This document shows, in pieces, positions 7,605 through 15,724 of a stretch of DNA of 37,714 nucleotides (the first letter of the stretch is position 1; each line of letters starts with the position of its first letter). The notes below the pieces were generated by a model. It saw only the letters and a list, made by a program, of their open reading frames with translations, did no database searches and was not told the origin of the DNA. The stretch is from Clostridium gallinarum. Its GTDB lineage: Bacteria > Bacillota > Clostridia > Clostridiales > Clostridiaceae. Location of the stretch: NCBI RefSeq assembly GCF_014836325.1, contig NZ_JACSQZ010000033.1, positions 1 to 37,714 on the forward strand, read 5' to 3'. The position numbers were made by a program, and so were the translations under genes.

Positions 7605-10600
7605 TTAATTTTTAGTAATATCTAAAATAATATTAGTAATAATATTTATTTCATATTCATTTACTATTCCATCACCATTTAAATCATAACTACTCTTATT
7701 TTTTCCATAATATTTTGATGCAACAGCTAAATCTCTTAAATCAACAACACCATCCTTATTAAAATCAGGACTATTAACTATAACTTCATTACTAATTGTT
7801 TCACCTAAAACTTTTAATTCTATAATTGAATATCCTCCACTTATTCCTCTTCTGACACCTTGGAATTTTACATATCTTGCTTCTTTCATATTAAATGATA
7901 TATTATTTTTTACTTGTTTATTGTTATTAATATATCCAACTTCTTCAAAATCAATACCATCTATAGAAGTTAGAATTTTATACTCACTAGGAGCATTCTC
8001 AAATAAAATTTCTACTTCATTTATATTTTTTACATCTTTTAGATCCACTAACAACCATGAATTATCATTATTACCTGATACCCACTTAGATTCATTATTT
8101 CTTGAATTTCCATCAATAGCTTTCCATTCTTTTGTATATAAATAAGCATTAGATGATGAATAAGCATCAGATCCACAAGCAAAATTAATTCTATATTCTT
8201 TTTCTCCTGCTATCCATTCATCAGGCATAACAGTATTATAGATTTGTATATTATCCATTTCTCCAGTAAGATTTTCTCCAATCTTTTCTAATGGCAATAC
8301 AAAAGTTGTATATAAATCTTGTCCTGATATTATGCTATTGTCATGTGCTCTATACGAATATAGTTGCTCTATAAATTCTCCATCTGCATATAGAGATAGA
8401 GCTTGGAATGTTCCGATAATTGTTATATTGCTCCATTCTCCTTTTTTTAATTTATAATTAAAATTTTGTTCATAAAAACTTCTTCTTATTGCTATTGTAC
8501 CATCCTCTTTAATTTTAAGATCACCATCAGCTCCTGAGAATAAATTCATTTCATTTCCAATATCATCAGCCTTAATATCAAAAGAAGCAGTATAAGGATA
8601 TGAAATTGACTTTAATGGTGTTTCTAAGATAGTTTCTCCATTAAACTTAAGAGTTTTTGTACTTTCCATATTTATAAATTCAGGGTTTTTGATAGTAGCA
8701 TTATATTTATTTGAGCTTGAGTCATTAGCATTACTATTTTCAAAATCATATTTTAATACTAGTTCAGTATCACTTTCAACCTCTCTTCCTACTGTGGTAT
8801 TAGGTCCTTCTTTCAAATCATTAAACGTCTTCATAAATTCTAAATAATCTTTATCACTCTTTGTTCCACTCCAAGTCTTTTCACTTAATGTTGCAACTGC
8901 TGGTAGTAATCTTTCATGCAAATCTGCTTCTACTATACCTTCCATAGATTCATCACCCCATATTGCCATCTTTCCTCCTAATAATTGAGGTTCACCAATT
9001 GATAATGTTACTCCACCAAACATATTAGGCTCCCAATTATTATAAATATTTTGGGTATCCATAAAATCTTTATGCCATCTTGAAGGTGTTATATAAGTAT
9101 AAGGTTGAGGAACATTTACTAAATCATAACCTTCTTTTATTCTTGCAACAGGATCTTCCCAACCTGTATTCCATACATCTATTACAGTCCCTTCTGGAAG
9201 CATAGTTGTTCCAGAGTACGGCTTTAAAGATCCCCAAACTCTTGGAGTTTTCCCCTTTTCAATAACATAATTACATAAATCTGCCGCATACTGTCTAAAT
9301 TTATCTCCAACACTCGTGTCATACTCATCTATTCCTAAATGAACTGTATTGCCTGAAAACACAGGATCTTCTCCATCTATAAATTCATCTAATAATCCTT
9401 TTATAAGTGTTTTACCTAATGAATTATCTATATCTATATGATCAAACCAATATTTAGTAGAATGAATAGGTGTTCCTTTATCTTTCATATATTGTGTAAA
9501 TGTCAATGAATGTGCTGGAGAATCTATTTCAGGTATAACTTCCATTCCATAATCATTTGCTATAGATTCTAGATTTCTATATTCATCTTGAGTATAATAA
9601 GGATCATTTAAATCATTATTATTCGGCTTTAATCCTGGATGATTTTTACTTTCTAGTCTAAAAGCATCATAAACATTATCCCAACTATCTGGATTAGTAT
9701 AATCTCCATCTGCCCATTGATTATCATTTAAATGGAGATGGAATTCATTTAACTTATACCAAGATAAAATTTTAGCATAATCTCTTACAAAATCCATACT
9801 CATAGGCATTCTAGCTACATCTAGCATAACACCCCTTATTTCATATTTAGGATAATCTCTAATTACACCACAAGGTATAGTATTATTCTCTGAATCCTGC
9901 CATAATATTTGTAATAACGTTATAGTTCCATAAAGTGAACCTGTATAAGTAGGAGCTTTTATCTTTATACTGTCATTAACAGTGGTAAAATAGCCTTCCT
10001 TCCCTAAATTATATATATCTTCTATTAAAGATTCTATATATATATCTCCTGGTTTAATTTCTTCTTCATTTCCATTAATAATTTCTAATTTATATCCTAG
10101 GAAATCATTTAAATCTTCATTAAATAATTTTGCTACCTTATTTAAATCAACATTATTTATATCATTCAATATAATTCTTGAAGAATTAGTTAAAGTAAAA
10201 CTTCCATTTAAACCATACCACTCTTGTAACCTAGGTATTACCGATGGCTCTGTATTAGGATTACTAACATTATTAAATATATCAGGATATAAAGACGATT
10301 TTCCCGGAACTACTACATTTATATTTTTAGTAGCATTATTACTTTCATCATTCTCCTTATAAACTTCTAATAAAACTGATACTGTTCTATCATTAATATT
10401 ATATTTTGTTATCTTACCTTCTCTATCTATTATATTTTCAAATTCAGTTCCCCTAACTCTAATTTTAAACCCTTTTGGTACTTCTGGTAATGATATAGCT
10501 GTATCATTAATATCTACTTTTGGTAATGAATCTATTGAACCTATAACTTGTGCACATGTTAAATTCGTTTCAGGAACAACCTTTTCTCTTCCCATTACCT

Positions 10601-11597
10601 CTACTTCCCTTATAGAAACATTATTAAATGCATTTGCATTTCTTTCCGTTATAAATATTCGCAAGAACTTAGTTTTTTTACTTTCATCAAATTTTATATT
10701 ATCTACCTTATCTAATTCATTACTAGCAGGATGAGTTATATTTTTTAAATCCTCCCACGCTTCCCCATCATTTGATATTTGTATAGTATAGTTTTCGGCA
10801 TACGCCTTTTTATACCAATATATATTTACACTATCAATTTCAACTTCATTATTAAAATTAATAACTACCCAATGTCTATCTTGTTCGGTTGGTTCCACAG
10901 GCATAGTTGGACTTGCCCATCTTGAATCATCACCTGTCTTATCTCCATCTACAACTTTATCGCCAGTCCATTTATTACCATTATTTTCTACTGCTGATAC
11001 AGATATAGACTTTCCTTGTGCTACATTTCCTTCTTGCATTTCATAACCAATAACTTCAAACTCTCTTATACTAACTGAAGTCCATTGATTTCTTTTAGTT
11101 ATTAATACTCTAATATATCTTGTAGATACATTATTTAAAGGTATATTGTTTACTAAATTTTTATTACTGTCTTCCTTGCCTGCTGGATTAGTAATAGTAG
11201 TTATATCATCCCAATTAATTTTGTCATTAGATTTTTGAATTTTAAATTCCGTTCCATAAGCCCAATTGTGCCAACGTATATTAACTTTTTCTATTGTATA
11301 TTCTTTTTCTAAATCAACATATAACCATTGACTACTTGAATCAGTAACTTCTGCACTAGACCATCTTGAATTATCGTCTGTATAATTACCATCTACAGCT
11401 TTATCTCCCGTCCATATTGAACTTTCAACTCCAGATACTTCTATCTTTTTTCCTATAGCAATATTATTTTCAATAGTATTAGTTTCTGCACTTACATTTT
11501 TTATAGTACCTGCAGGAAAAAAAGCTGAAATACTATTTAAGAAAAATATAAAAACTAATATTTTAGAAACTTTCTTTAATTTTCTTAATTTTAACAT
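7605..11597 (-). CDS. Secreted modular GH20 beta-N-acetylhexosaminidase (or lacto-N-biosidase) with F5/8 C modules and dockerin
   Basis: The 1330-residue protein starts with a signal peptide (about residues 1-37: KLRKLKK then a hydrophobic stretch). Two F5/8 C-type (CBM32-like) modules follow at about 45-187 and 190-338, then a linker and a GH20 N-terminal domain at about 450-580. The GH20 barrel spans about 585-925 and has the catalytic Asp-Glu pair D757-E758 in VHLGIDEYD. A LamG/concanavalin-like domain lies at about 945-1140 and a third F5/8 C-type module at about 1150-1268. The C-terminal dockerin (about 1276-1330) has two calcium loops, DFNKDGVVD and DLNGDGIVN. GH20 enzymes remove N-acetylhexosamine by substrate-assisted catalysis. 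Whether it releases GlcNAc, GalNAc or lacto-N-biose cannot be told by eye. The ribosome binding site is GGGGGGA before the ATG. There is no sortase anchor, so retention would be through glycan binding or a cohesin partner not in this window. Confidence 0.93.
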   Translation of the reverse strand: MLKLRKLKKVSKILVFIFFLNSISAFFPAGTIKNVSAETNTIENNIAIGKKIEVSGVESSIWTGDKAVDGNYTDDNSRWSSAEVTDSSSQWLYVDLEKEYTIEKVNIRWHNWAYGTEFKIQKSNDKINWDDITTITNPAGKEDSNKNLVNNIPLNNVSTRYIRVLITKRNQWTSVSIREFEVIGYEMQEGNVAQGKSISVSAVENNGNKWTGDKVVDGDKTGDDSRWASPTMPVEPTEQDRHWVVINFNNEVEIDSVNIYWYKKAYAENYTIQISNDGEAWEDLKNITHPASNELDKVDNIKFDESKKTKFLRIFITERNANAFNNVSIREVEVMGREKVVPETNLTCAQVIGSIDSLPKVDINDTAISLPEVPKGFKIRVRGTEFENIIDREGKITKYNINDRTVSVLLEVYKENDESNNATKNINVVVPGKSSLYPDIFNNVSNPNTEPSVIPRLQEWYGLNGSFTLTNSSRIILNDINNVDLNKVAKLFNEDLNDFLGYKLEIINGNEEEIKPGDIYIESLIEDIYNLGKEGYFTTVNDSIKIKAPTYTGSLYGTITLLQILWQDSENNTIPCGVIRDYPKYEIRGVMLDVARMPMSMDFVRDYAKILSWYKLNEFHLHLNDNQWADGDYTNPDSWDNVYDAFRLESKNHPGLKPNNNDLNDPYYTQDEYRNLESIANDYGMEVIPEIDSPAHSLTFTQYMKDKGTPIHSTKYWFDHIDIDNSLGKTLIKGLLDEFIDGEDPVFSGNTVHLGIDEYDTSVGDKFRQYAADLCNYVIEKGKTPRVWGSLKPYSGTTMLPEGTVIDVWNTGWEDPVARIKEGYDLVNVPQPYTYITPSRWHKDFMDTQNIYNNWEPNMFGGVTLSIGEPQLLGGKMAIWGDESMEGIVEADLHERLLPAVATLSEKTWSGTKSDKDYLEFMKTFNDLKEGPNTTVGREVESDTELVLKYDFENSNANDSSSNKYNATIKNPEFINMESTKTLKFNGETILETPLKSISYPYTASFDIKADDIGNEMNLFSGADGDLKIKEDGTIAIRRSFYEQNFNYKLKKGEWSNITIIGTFQALSLYADGEFIEQLYSYRAHDNSIISGQDLYTTFVLPLEKIGENLTGEMDNIQIYNTVMPDEWIAGEKEYRINFACGSDAYSSSNAYLYTKEWKAIDGNSRNNESKWVSGNNDNSWLLVDLKDVKNINEVEILFENAPSEYKILTSIDGIDFEEVGYINNNKQVKNNISFNMKEARYVKFQGVRRGISGGYSIIELKVLGETISNEVIVNSPDFNKDGVVDLRDLAVASKYYGKNKSSYDLNGDGIVNEYEINIITNIILDITKN

Positions 11598-11821
11598 TTA
11601 TTATCCCCCCCAAATCCCAAACTTAAATCTTGTTATTCAACTAATAAATATTTTCTATTTATTCTATAATATTTATAAGGTAATCACTCTCCTTCCACTT
11701 CAGTCTAAAAAATTAATTTTAAAATACTATAAAATTAATATCTTTATCTTTTTTAATTCTTTACATTTTTATATATTGAGTACCTTTTAAAATTATATGT
11801 AAAATAGAATTATTAAATGAC

Positions 11822-11850
11822 ACTATATAAATTTTTATAATAATTATCAA
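11822..11850 (-). promoter_or_regulatory. Candidate promoter for the GH20 gene
   Basis: On the minus strand TTGATA (11845-11850) and TATAGT (11822-11827) are 17 bp apart. This would give a 5' leader of about 220 nt. The rest of 11598-11821 is AT-rich with no gene or clear operator. Confidence 0.4.
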
Positions 11851-11886
11851 GAATATTATGTAGTGAGTGTAAAATTTGCATATAAA

Positions 11887-11938
11887 AACACTCTTGTTAT
11901 TAGAGAAATAATATTATTTCTCTAATAACAAGAGTGTT
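11887..11938. terminator. 52-bp perfect palindrome, probable terminator
   Basis: Bases 11887-11912 and 11913-11938 are exact reverse complements, starting AACACTCTTGTTATTAG with no spacer at the axis. On the minus strand it begins 5 nt after the stop of the VTT gene and is followed by TTTATAT, so it probably ends that transcript. It is much longer than needed for termination. Confidence 0.7.
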
Positions 11939-11943
11939 ATAAA

Positions 11944-12507
11944 TTAAACTTTTCCTACAGTTGATTTTCTTAACGTAAAATACAATAAAACTATTGCAAT
12001 TATCGTTATAACTAATCTTATATAGTTTTGTTCTATATTTATTAAATCATAACTAACTAAAGCTTCAAGAGCTATAGATGGTATCTTACCAAGAAATGTA
12101 GCTATATTAAAAGTTAATCCATTAACATTACTAAGGGCTGCTGCTAAAGTAACAAAACCTGATGGTATAAAGGGTATTAGTCTTCCTTCAAATATTAAAA
12201 AACCAATTCTTTTTCCTTCACTTTCTACTATTGATTTTAATAAGTTATGGTTATTTTTAACATTTTCCACACTCTTTTTAAAACCTAGTCTATATACTAT
12301 AAATGTTATATATCCTCCTATAGTTTCACCTAATAATGATATTATAAAACCTAAAATAGGTCCAAAAAAAATTATATTCGCACCAGTTACAAATACAGAT
12401 GGTACTACACCTACTAACGCAATTATAATGTTTATTATCAGAGAAATAGGGATTGATATAGTACTATATTCTTGAAATAAATTTATTATATTATCTAAAT
12501 TAAACAT
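11944..12507 (-). CDS. TVP38/TMEM64 (VTT-domain, DedA superfamily) membrane protein
   Basis: The 187-residue protein has about five hydrophobic segments. It carries the VTT-domain signature: a glycine-rich FGPILGFIISLLGETIGGYI re-entrant region near residues 49-68, and later GRLIPFIPSGFVTLAAAL at about 107-124, followed by FLGKIPS. The conserved Arg and Pro residues of this second motif are present. Family members are lipid scramblases or transporters of the cytoplasmic membrane; the substrate is unknown here. It lies 29 bp after the methyltransferase-like gene in the same direction, so the two are likely one transcript, ending at the palindrome at 11887-11938. Confidence 0.85.
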   Translation of the reverse strand: MFNLDNIINLFQEYSTISIPISLIINIIIALVGVVPSVFVTGANIIFFGPILGFIISLLGETIGGYITFIVYRLGFKKSVENVKNNHNLLKSIVESEGKRIGFLIFEGRLIPFIPSGFVTLAAALSNVNGLTFNIATFLGKIPSIALEALVSYDLINIEQNYIRLVITIIAIVLLYFTLRKSTVGKV

Positions 12508-12536
12508 ATAACTACTAAAATAACCTTCTCCTAAAT

Positions 12537-13280
12537 TTAATCATCTAATAAAACTTTTAATCCGCTTAATACATTACTCACCAATTTTTCATCTAATTGC
12601 TTATAATACTTTAATAATCCTGCTTCCTGCAATGACGTAAACATTTTTTTACTAACTTCCATCCAAGTCTCTGGTATATAAACCCAAACTATTTCTTCAT
12701 ATCTACAACTTAATAAGAAATGTTCCATTCCCCAAAAGAAATATTCATTAATATTATGTAGAGTATTAAATTTTTTATAATCCTCTACTACTCTATAATC
12801 TAATTTGTATTCATAAATATCTACAAAGAAGTAATCAAAATTCTCTCTTTTTGCTTCAAAGGCATCTTTATTAATTATTTTTATTTTACTATTATTTTTA
12901 AAATTTAAATAATACAAATCTATAACATCTTTTTCAATTTCATAAACTATTACTTCATCCACTTCAGGCTTTTTAGCTAATTCTTGTACTACAAATCCAA
13001 GTCCTAACCCTACTACTCCAACTTTACCTTTTGCATATTTAATAAACATATATGAACTTTCAATTTCTATTGGTGAAATTCTCATCCAAACATTATTAGG
13101 ACCATGTAACTCTATAACACTCGTGTTAATTTTCCCTCTTTTTTTATACATATACCCATCTATATATTCACTATTATTATTGATTTTTTTTATTTCAAAA
13201 TTTCCAATCCTATCTAAGGATATTAAATTATTATATTCTTCAATTTTTTTCTTTAAATAAAGTTCATCATAAGGTTTCAA
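12537..13280 (-). CDS. Spermidine synthase-like / class I SAM-methyltransferase-fold protein
   Basis: The 247-residue protein has a Rossmann motif GKVGVVGLGLGFVVQELAKK (about 85-104), followed by VDEVIVYEIEKDVIDLY. The acidic residue at the end of the second strand is in the usual nucleotide-binding position. Then comes KIKIINKDAFEAKRENFDYFFVDI, matching motif II/III spacing. This layout is seen in polyamine aminopropyltransferase-like proteins, but the N-terminal beta domain and the catalytic DxxK-type motif of true SpeE are not evident. The reaction is therefore unknown. It is the first gene of a likely pair with the VTT membrane protein. Confidence 0.7.
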   Translation of the reverse strand: MKPYDELYLKKKIEEYNNLISLDRIGNFEIKKINNNSEYIDGYMYKKRGKINTSVIELHGPNNVWMRISPIEIESSYMFIKYAKGKVGVVGLGLGFVVQELAKKPEVDEVIVYEIEKDVIDLYYLNFKNNSKIKIINKDAFEAKRENFDYFFVDIYEYKLDYRVVEDYKKFNTLHNINEYFFWGMEHFLLSCRYEEIVWVYIPETWMEVSKKMFTSLQEAGLLKYYKQLDEKLVSNVLSGLKVLLDD

Positions 13281-13397
13281 AATAAAACATCCCTTCTACA
13301 TACGTATAATCTAGCTATAATAACTATTATATTTATGTAAGACAGTAAAAACAATAATTATTTATTAAAAATCCCTATAATTTGTATTAAAAAACTC

Positions 13398-13425
13398 TTG
13401 ATATTTAATTTTACTATGTTATACT
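13398..13425 (+). promoter_or_regulatory. Promoter of the HesB-like gene
   Basis: TTGATA (13398-13403) and TATACT (13420-13425) are spaced by 16 bp. The predicted start is about 30 nt before the ATG at 13465, which has a GAAGGTG ribosome binding site. Confidence 0.7.
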
Positions 13426-13464
13426 AGTGATATAAATTATCATTTAGAAATAGAAGGTGTAAAT

Positions 13465-13794
13465 ATGGATAAAATTTTAATAAGCGAAGAAGCATACAAA
13501 GAATTCAAAGAATTTTTAGACGAAAATGAAGTTGATAACTACAGCATAAGAATTAACTTAGCTGGATTTGGTTGTAGCGGTCCTGCTTTTAATATATCAG
13601 TTGATGAAGCAAAAGAAGGAGACGTTACTCATAAAGTAAATGACATAACTTTTGTTGTAGAAGAAAAGTTAGTAGATGAATTCGGTGGATTTAAACTACT
13701 TTCAACTGAAGAAAACGAAGGAAGAGGTTTATCTTTAAAACCTGTTATCGAAGTAGAAGGCGGATGTGGATCTTGCGGTGGCGGATGTCACTAA
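13465..13794 (+). CDS. HesB/IscA-like protein with Cys-Gly-rich C-terminus
   Basis: The 109-residue protein has the HesB-like fold pattern: an N-terminal ISEEAYKEFKEFLDEN helix, then IRINLAGFGCSGPAFNISVD with Cys37 at the position that is selenocysteine in some clostridial HesB-like selenoproteins. It ends GGCGSCGGGCH (Cys101, 104, 108). IscA/HesB proteins are linked to iron-sulfur or metal handling; this short branch has no settled role. No TGA is read through here, so this copy is the cysteine form. It is a single-gene transcript with its own promoter and terminator, between two minus-strand genes. Confidence 0.85.
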   Translation: MDKILISEEAYKEFKEFLDENEVDNYSIRINLAGFGCSGPAFNISVDEAKEGDVTHKVNDITFVVEEKLVDEFGGFKLLSTEENEGRGLSLKPVIEVEGGCGSCGGGCH

Positions 13795-13824
13795 TCTTAA
13801 TTTAGTAAAAAATTCTTATAATAT

Positions 13825-13860
13825 AAAAGCTGTATCTTTTTGATACAGCTTTTATTTTTT
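13825..13860 (+). terminator. Intrinsic terminator of the HesB-like gene
   Basis: AAAAGCTGTATC (13825-13836) pairs perfectly with GATACAGCTTTT (13842-13853), followed by a T-rich run to 13860. The A-run on the other side lets it work for the convergent map gene too. Confidence 0.9.
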
Positions 13861-13893
13861 CTTCTTATAAACTTTTATATTTATATATTAATT

Positions 13894-14763
13894 TTACCAA
13901 GAAATTATTTCAGCACCATCTTCAGTAACTAAAACTGTATATTCCCATTGAGCAGAATATCCACCATCTTCAGTAAATACTGTCCATTCATCATCTTCAT
14001 CTACAAATACTTCATAATCTCCTTGGTTTATCATAGGCTCAATAGTAAATATCATTCCTGGAACTAATACCATTCCTTCGCCCTTATTCCCAACATGAGC
14101 TACAAATGGATCTTCATGAAATTTTATACCTACTCCATGACCACCAAAGGCTCTAACAACAGAAAATCCATTTGCTTCAGCATGTTCTTGAACTGCTGCA
14201 CCAATGTCACCTAAAAATCCCCATGGCTTTACAGCCTCTAATCCTTTATCTAAGCATTCCTTAGCTACTCTAACAAGCTTTGCATCCTCTTCATTTACAT
14301 TACCTATCATAAACATTCTAGATGCATCTGAGTAATATCCATTATATATAGTAGAAACATCTACATTAACAATATCTCCATCCACTAAAATAGTATCTTC
14401 ACTTGGTATTCCATGACAAACAACATCATTTATAGATACACAAACACTTTTAGGAAATCCACCATAATTTAAAGGTGCTGGTATCGCCCCACTATTAACA
14501 GTAAAATCATGAACTAATTTATTGATTTCTTCTGTATTCATTCCTACCTTAATTTTTTCTTGTACTAAATCTAATACTGCATTATTAATCTTAGCACTTT
14601 CTTTTATACCTTCAATTTGTTCTTTATTCTTTATCATATCTCTTGTTGGTACTTCATAACCTTTGGCTTTTAAATTCTCAATTTTCTCATCAAATTCTAA
14701 ATGACACTTCTTATATTTTTTGCCACTATTACACCAACATTGATCATTCCTATTTAAATTCAT
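13894..14763 (-). CDS. map: Methionine aminopeptidase with N-terminal SEC-C zinc motif
   Basis: The 289-residue protein removes N-terminal Met from nascent proteins. The catalytic domain (about 40-289) has all five metal ligands in context: the first Asp in VNVDVSTIYNGYYSD and the second in its SDASRMF end, His in GHGVGIKFHEDP, Glu in FTIEPMI, and the final Glu in QWEYTVLV. The first 25 residues form a SEC-C motif, C9-x-C11...C20-H21, like the C-terminal zinc motif of SecA, which in the family contacts the ribosome. The start has an AAGGAGG-type site (14765-14773). This is a long form distinct from the 250-residue Map encoded in ribosomal protein operons. Confidence 0.95.
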   Translation of the reverse strand: MNLNRNDQCWCNSGKKYKKCHLEFDEKIENLKAKGYEVPTRDMIKNKEQIEGIKESAKINNAVLDLVQEKIKVGMNTEEINKLVHDFTVNSGAIPAPLNYGGFPKSVCVSINDVVCHGIPSEDTILVDGDIVNVDVSTIYNGYYSDASRMFMIGNVNEEDAKLVRVAKECLDKGLEAVKPWGFLGDIGAAVQEHAEANGFSVVRAFGGHGVGIKFHEDPFVAHVGNKGEGMVLVPGMIFTIEPMINQGDYEVFVDEDDEWTVFTEDGGYSAQWEYTVLVTEDGAEIISW

Positions 14764-14885
14764 ATTTTACCTCCTTAATACTATTAATGACTAAATTTTA
14801 TTAAATAGTATCTTTTCTTATATTTATTATATATTAAATATATCACAACTAAAGTAAAAAAAGTTCTTTATGTAATTAAAAATAT

Positions 14886-14909
14886 AAAAAAACTCCATGA
14901 GGAGTTTTT
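14886..14909 (-). terminator. Intrinsic terminator
   Basis: AAAAAACTCC/GGAGTTTTT with an ATGA loop. On the minus strand it is followed by a run of seven T, about 37 bp after the stop of the 14946-15593 gene. Confidence 0.85.
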
Positions 14910-14945
14910 CTAAATCATATTTATTCTTTTTTACACATAAAATAA

Positions 14946-15593
14946 TTATTTAATTGTGAATTCATAATCTGAGTATGGCTCTATAGTCAAATTAATTCCT
15001 TTTAATGTATCAATCCAATAATGCTTTTTAATATACATTACTTCCTTTTTATCTATATTTTTTATTTTTTCTTCATTAAATTTCTTATAAAAATCATTTA
15101 ATTCCTTTGACATATTGTATATGGCTGAAAAATTATTTAATACTTCATCACTTAAAATCATTTTATCATTATAATTTTTCATTTCAAAATTTAAGTATTC
15201 AAATAATAAACTTTCTATTCTTGTATAAACCTCACTAGGCACTTCATCAGATACTTTATTTTTTCTATTTATAGATATTATTTGCTCTTTTCCATAATCT
15301 CTATAGTTTACCCACAAATTAGTGTATTCATCTGATATTGTAGTAAAATTTTTATATAAGGCCAATAATTCTTCATTACTAATACTTTTAGATTTTAAGC
15401 ATTGATCTAATGTAGCTAAAACACTTTCATTTCTATTTCTAATTTCCTCAACACTTTTATAAGTTTCCTTACCTATTAACAACTTATAACGTGAATTCAT
15501 TATCGAAGTGTAAACGTTTATAAGTAAGCTAGCTAACAAGACAAAAACAATTAACATAACGCTATTATTTTTACTTATTTTATAATATTTCAT
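14946..15593 (-). CDS. Hypothetical single-pass membrane protein
   Basis: I choose the ATG at 15593 (215 residues) because GGGGGTG lies just before it. An in-frame ATG at 15608 overlaps that site. One membrane helix at about residues 12-32 (SVMLIVFVLLASLLINVYTS) follows a short basic N-terminus. The remaining 180 residues are charged, largely helical and probably extracellular, with repeated Glu/Lys/Asn-rich helices and a C-terminal beta-like segment ending EPYSDYEFTIK. I do not recognise the family. It is a single gene with its own terminator, between map and the GH42 gene, and nothing in the context indicates a function. Confidence 0.75.
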   Translation of the reverse strand: MKYYKISKNNSVMLIVFVLLASLLINVYTSIMNSRYKLLIGKETYKSVEEIRNRNESVLATLDQCLKSKSISNEELLALYKNFTTISDEYTNLWVNYRDYGKEQIISINRKNKVSDEVPSEVYTRIESLLFEYLNFEMKNYNDKMILSDEVLNNFSAIYNMSKELNDFYKKFNEEKIKNIDKKEVMYIKKHYWIDTLKGINLTIEPYSDYEFTIK

Positions 15594-15678
15594 AAAACAC
15601 CCCCACATGATTTATATTATATCATAAAACATCCCACTTTTCCAGTATTGCTATTTTACTTAAAATTCACGAAATATA

Positions 15679-15714
15679 AAAACTCTAAGTTTCAACGTTT
15701 TAACTTAGAGTTTT
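15679..15714 (-). terminator. Terminator of the GPH-GH42 operon
   Basis: AAAACTCTAAGTT (15679-15691) and AACTTAGAGTTTT (15702-15714) are perfect 13-bp arms, 10 bp after the GH42 stop, with a T-rich tail on the minus strand. Confidence 0.88.
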
Positions 15715-15724
15715 CATATTTATT

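Noticed and set aside
15510..15523. cre-like TGTAAACGTTTATA inside the 14946-15593 gene
   Set aside because: It lies in coding sequence near the 5' end, the outer CA is missing, and there is no sugar gene directly downstream, so chance is likely.
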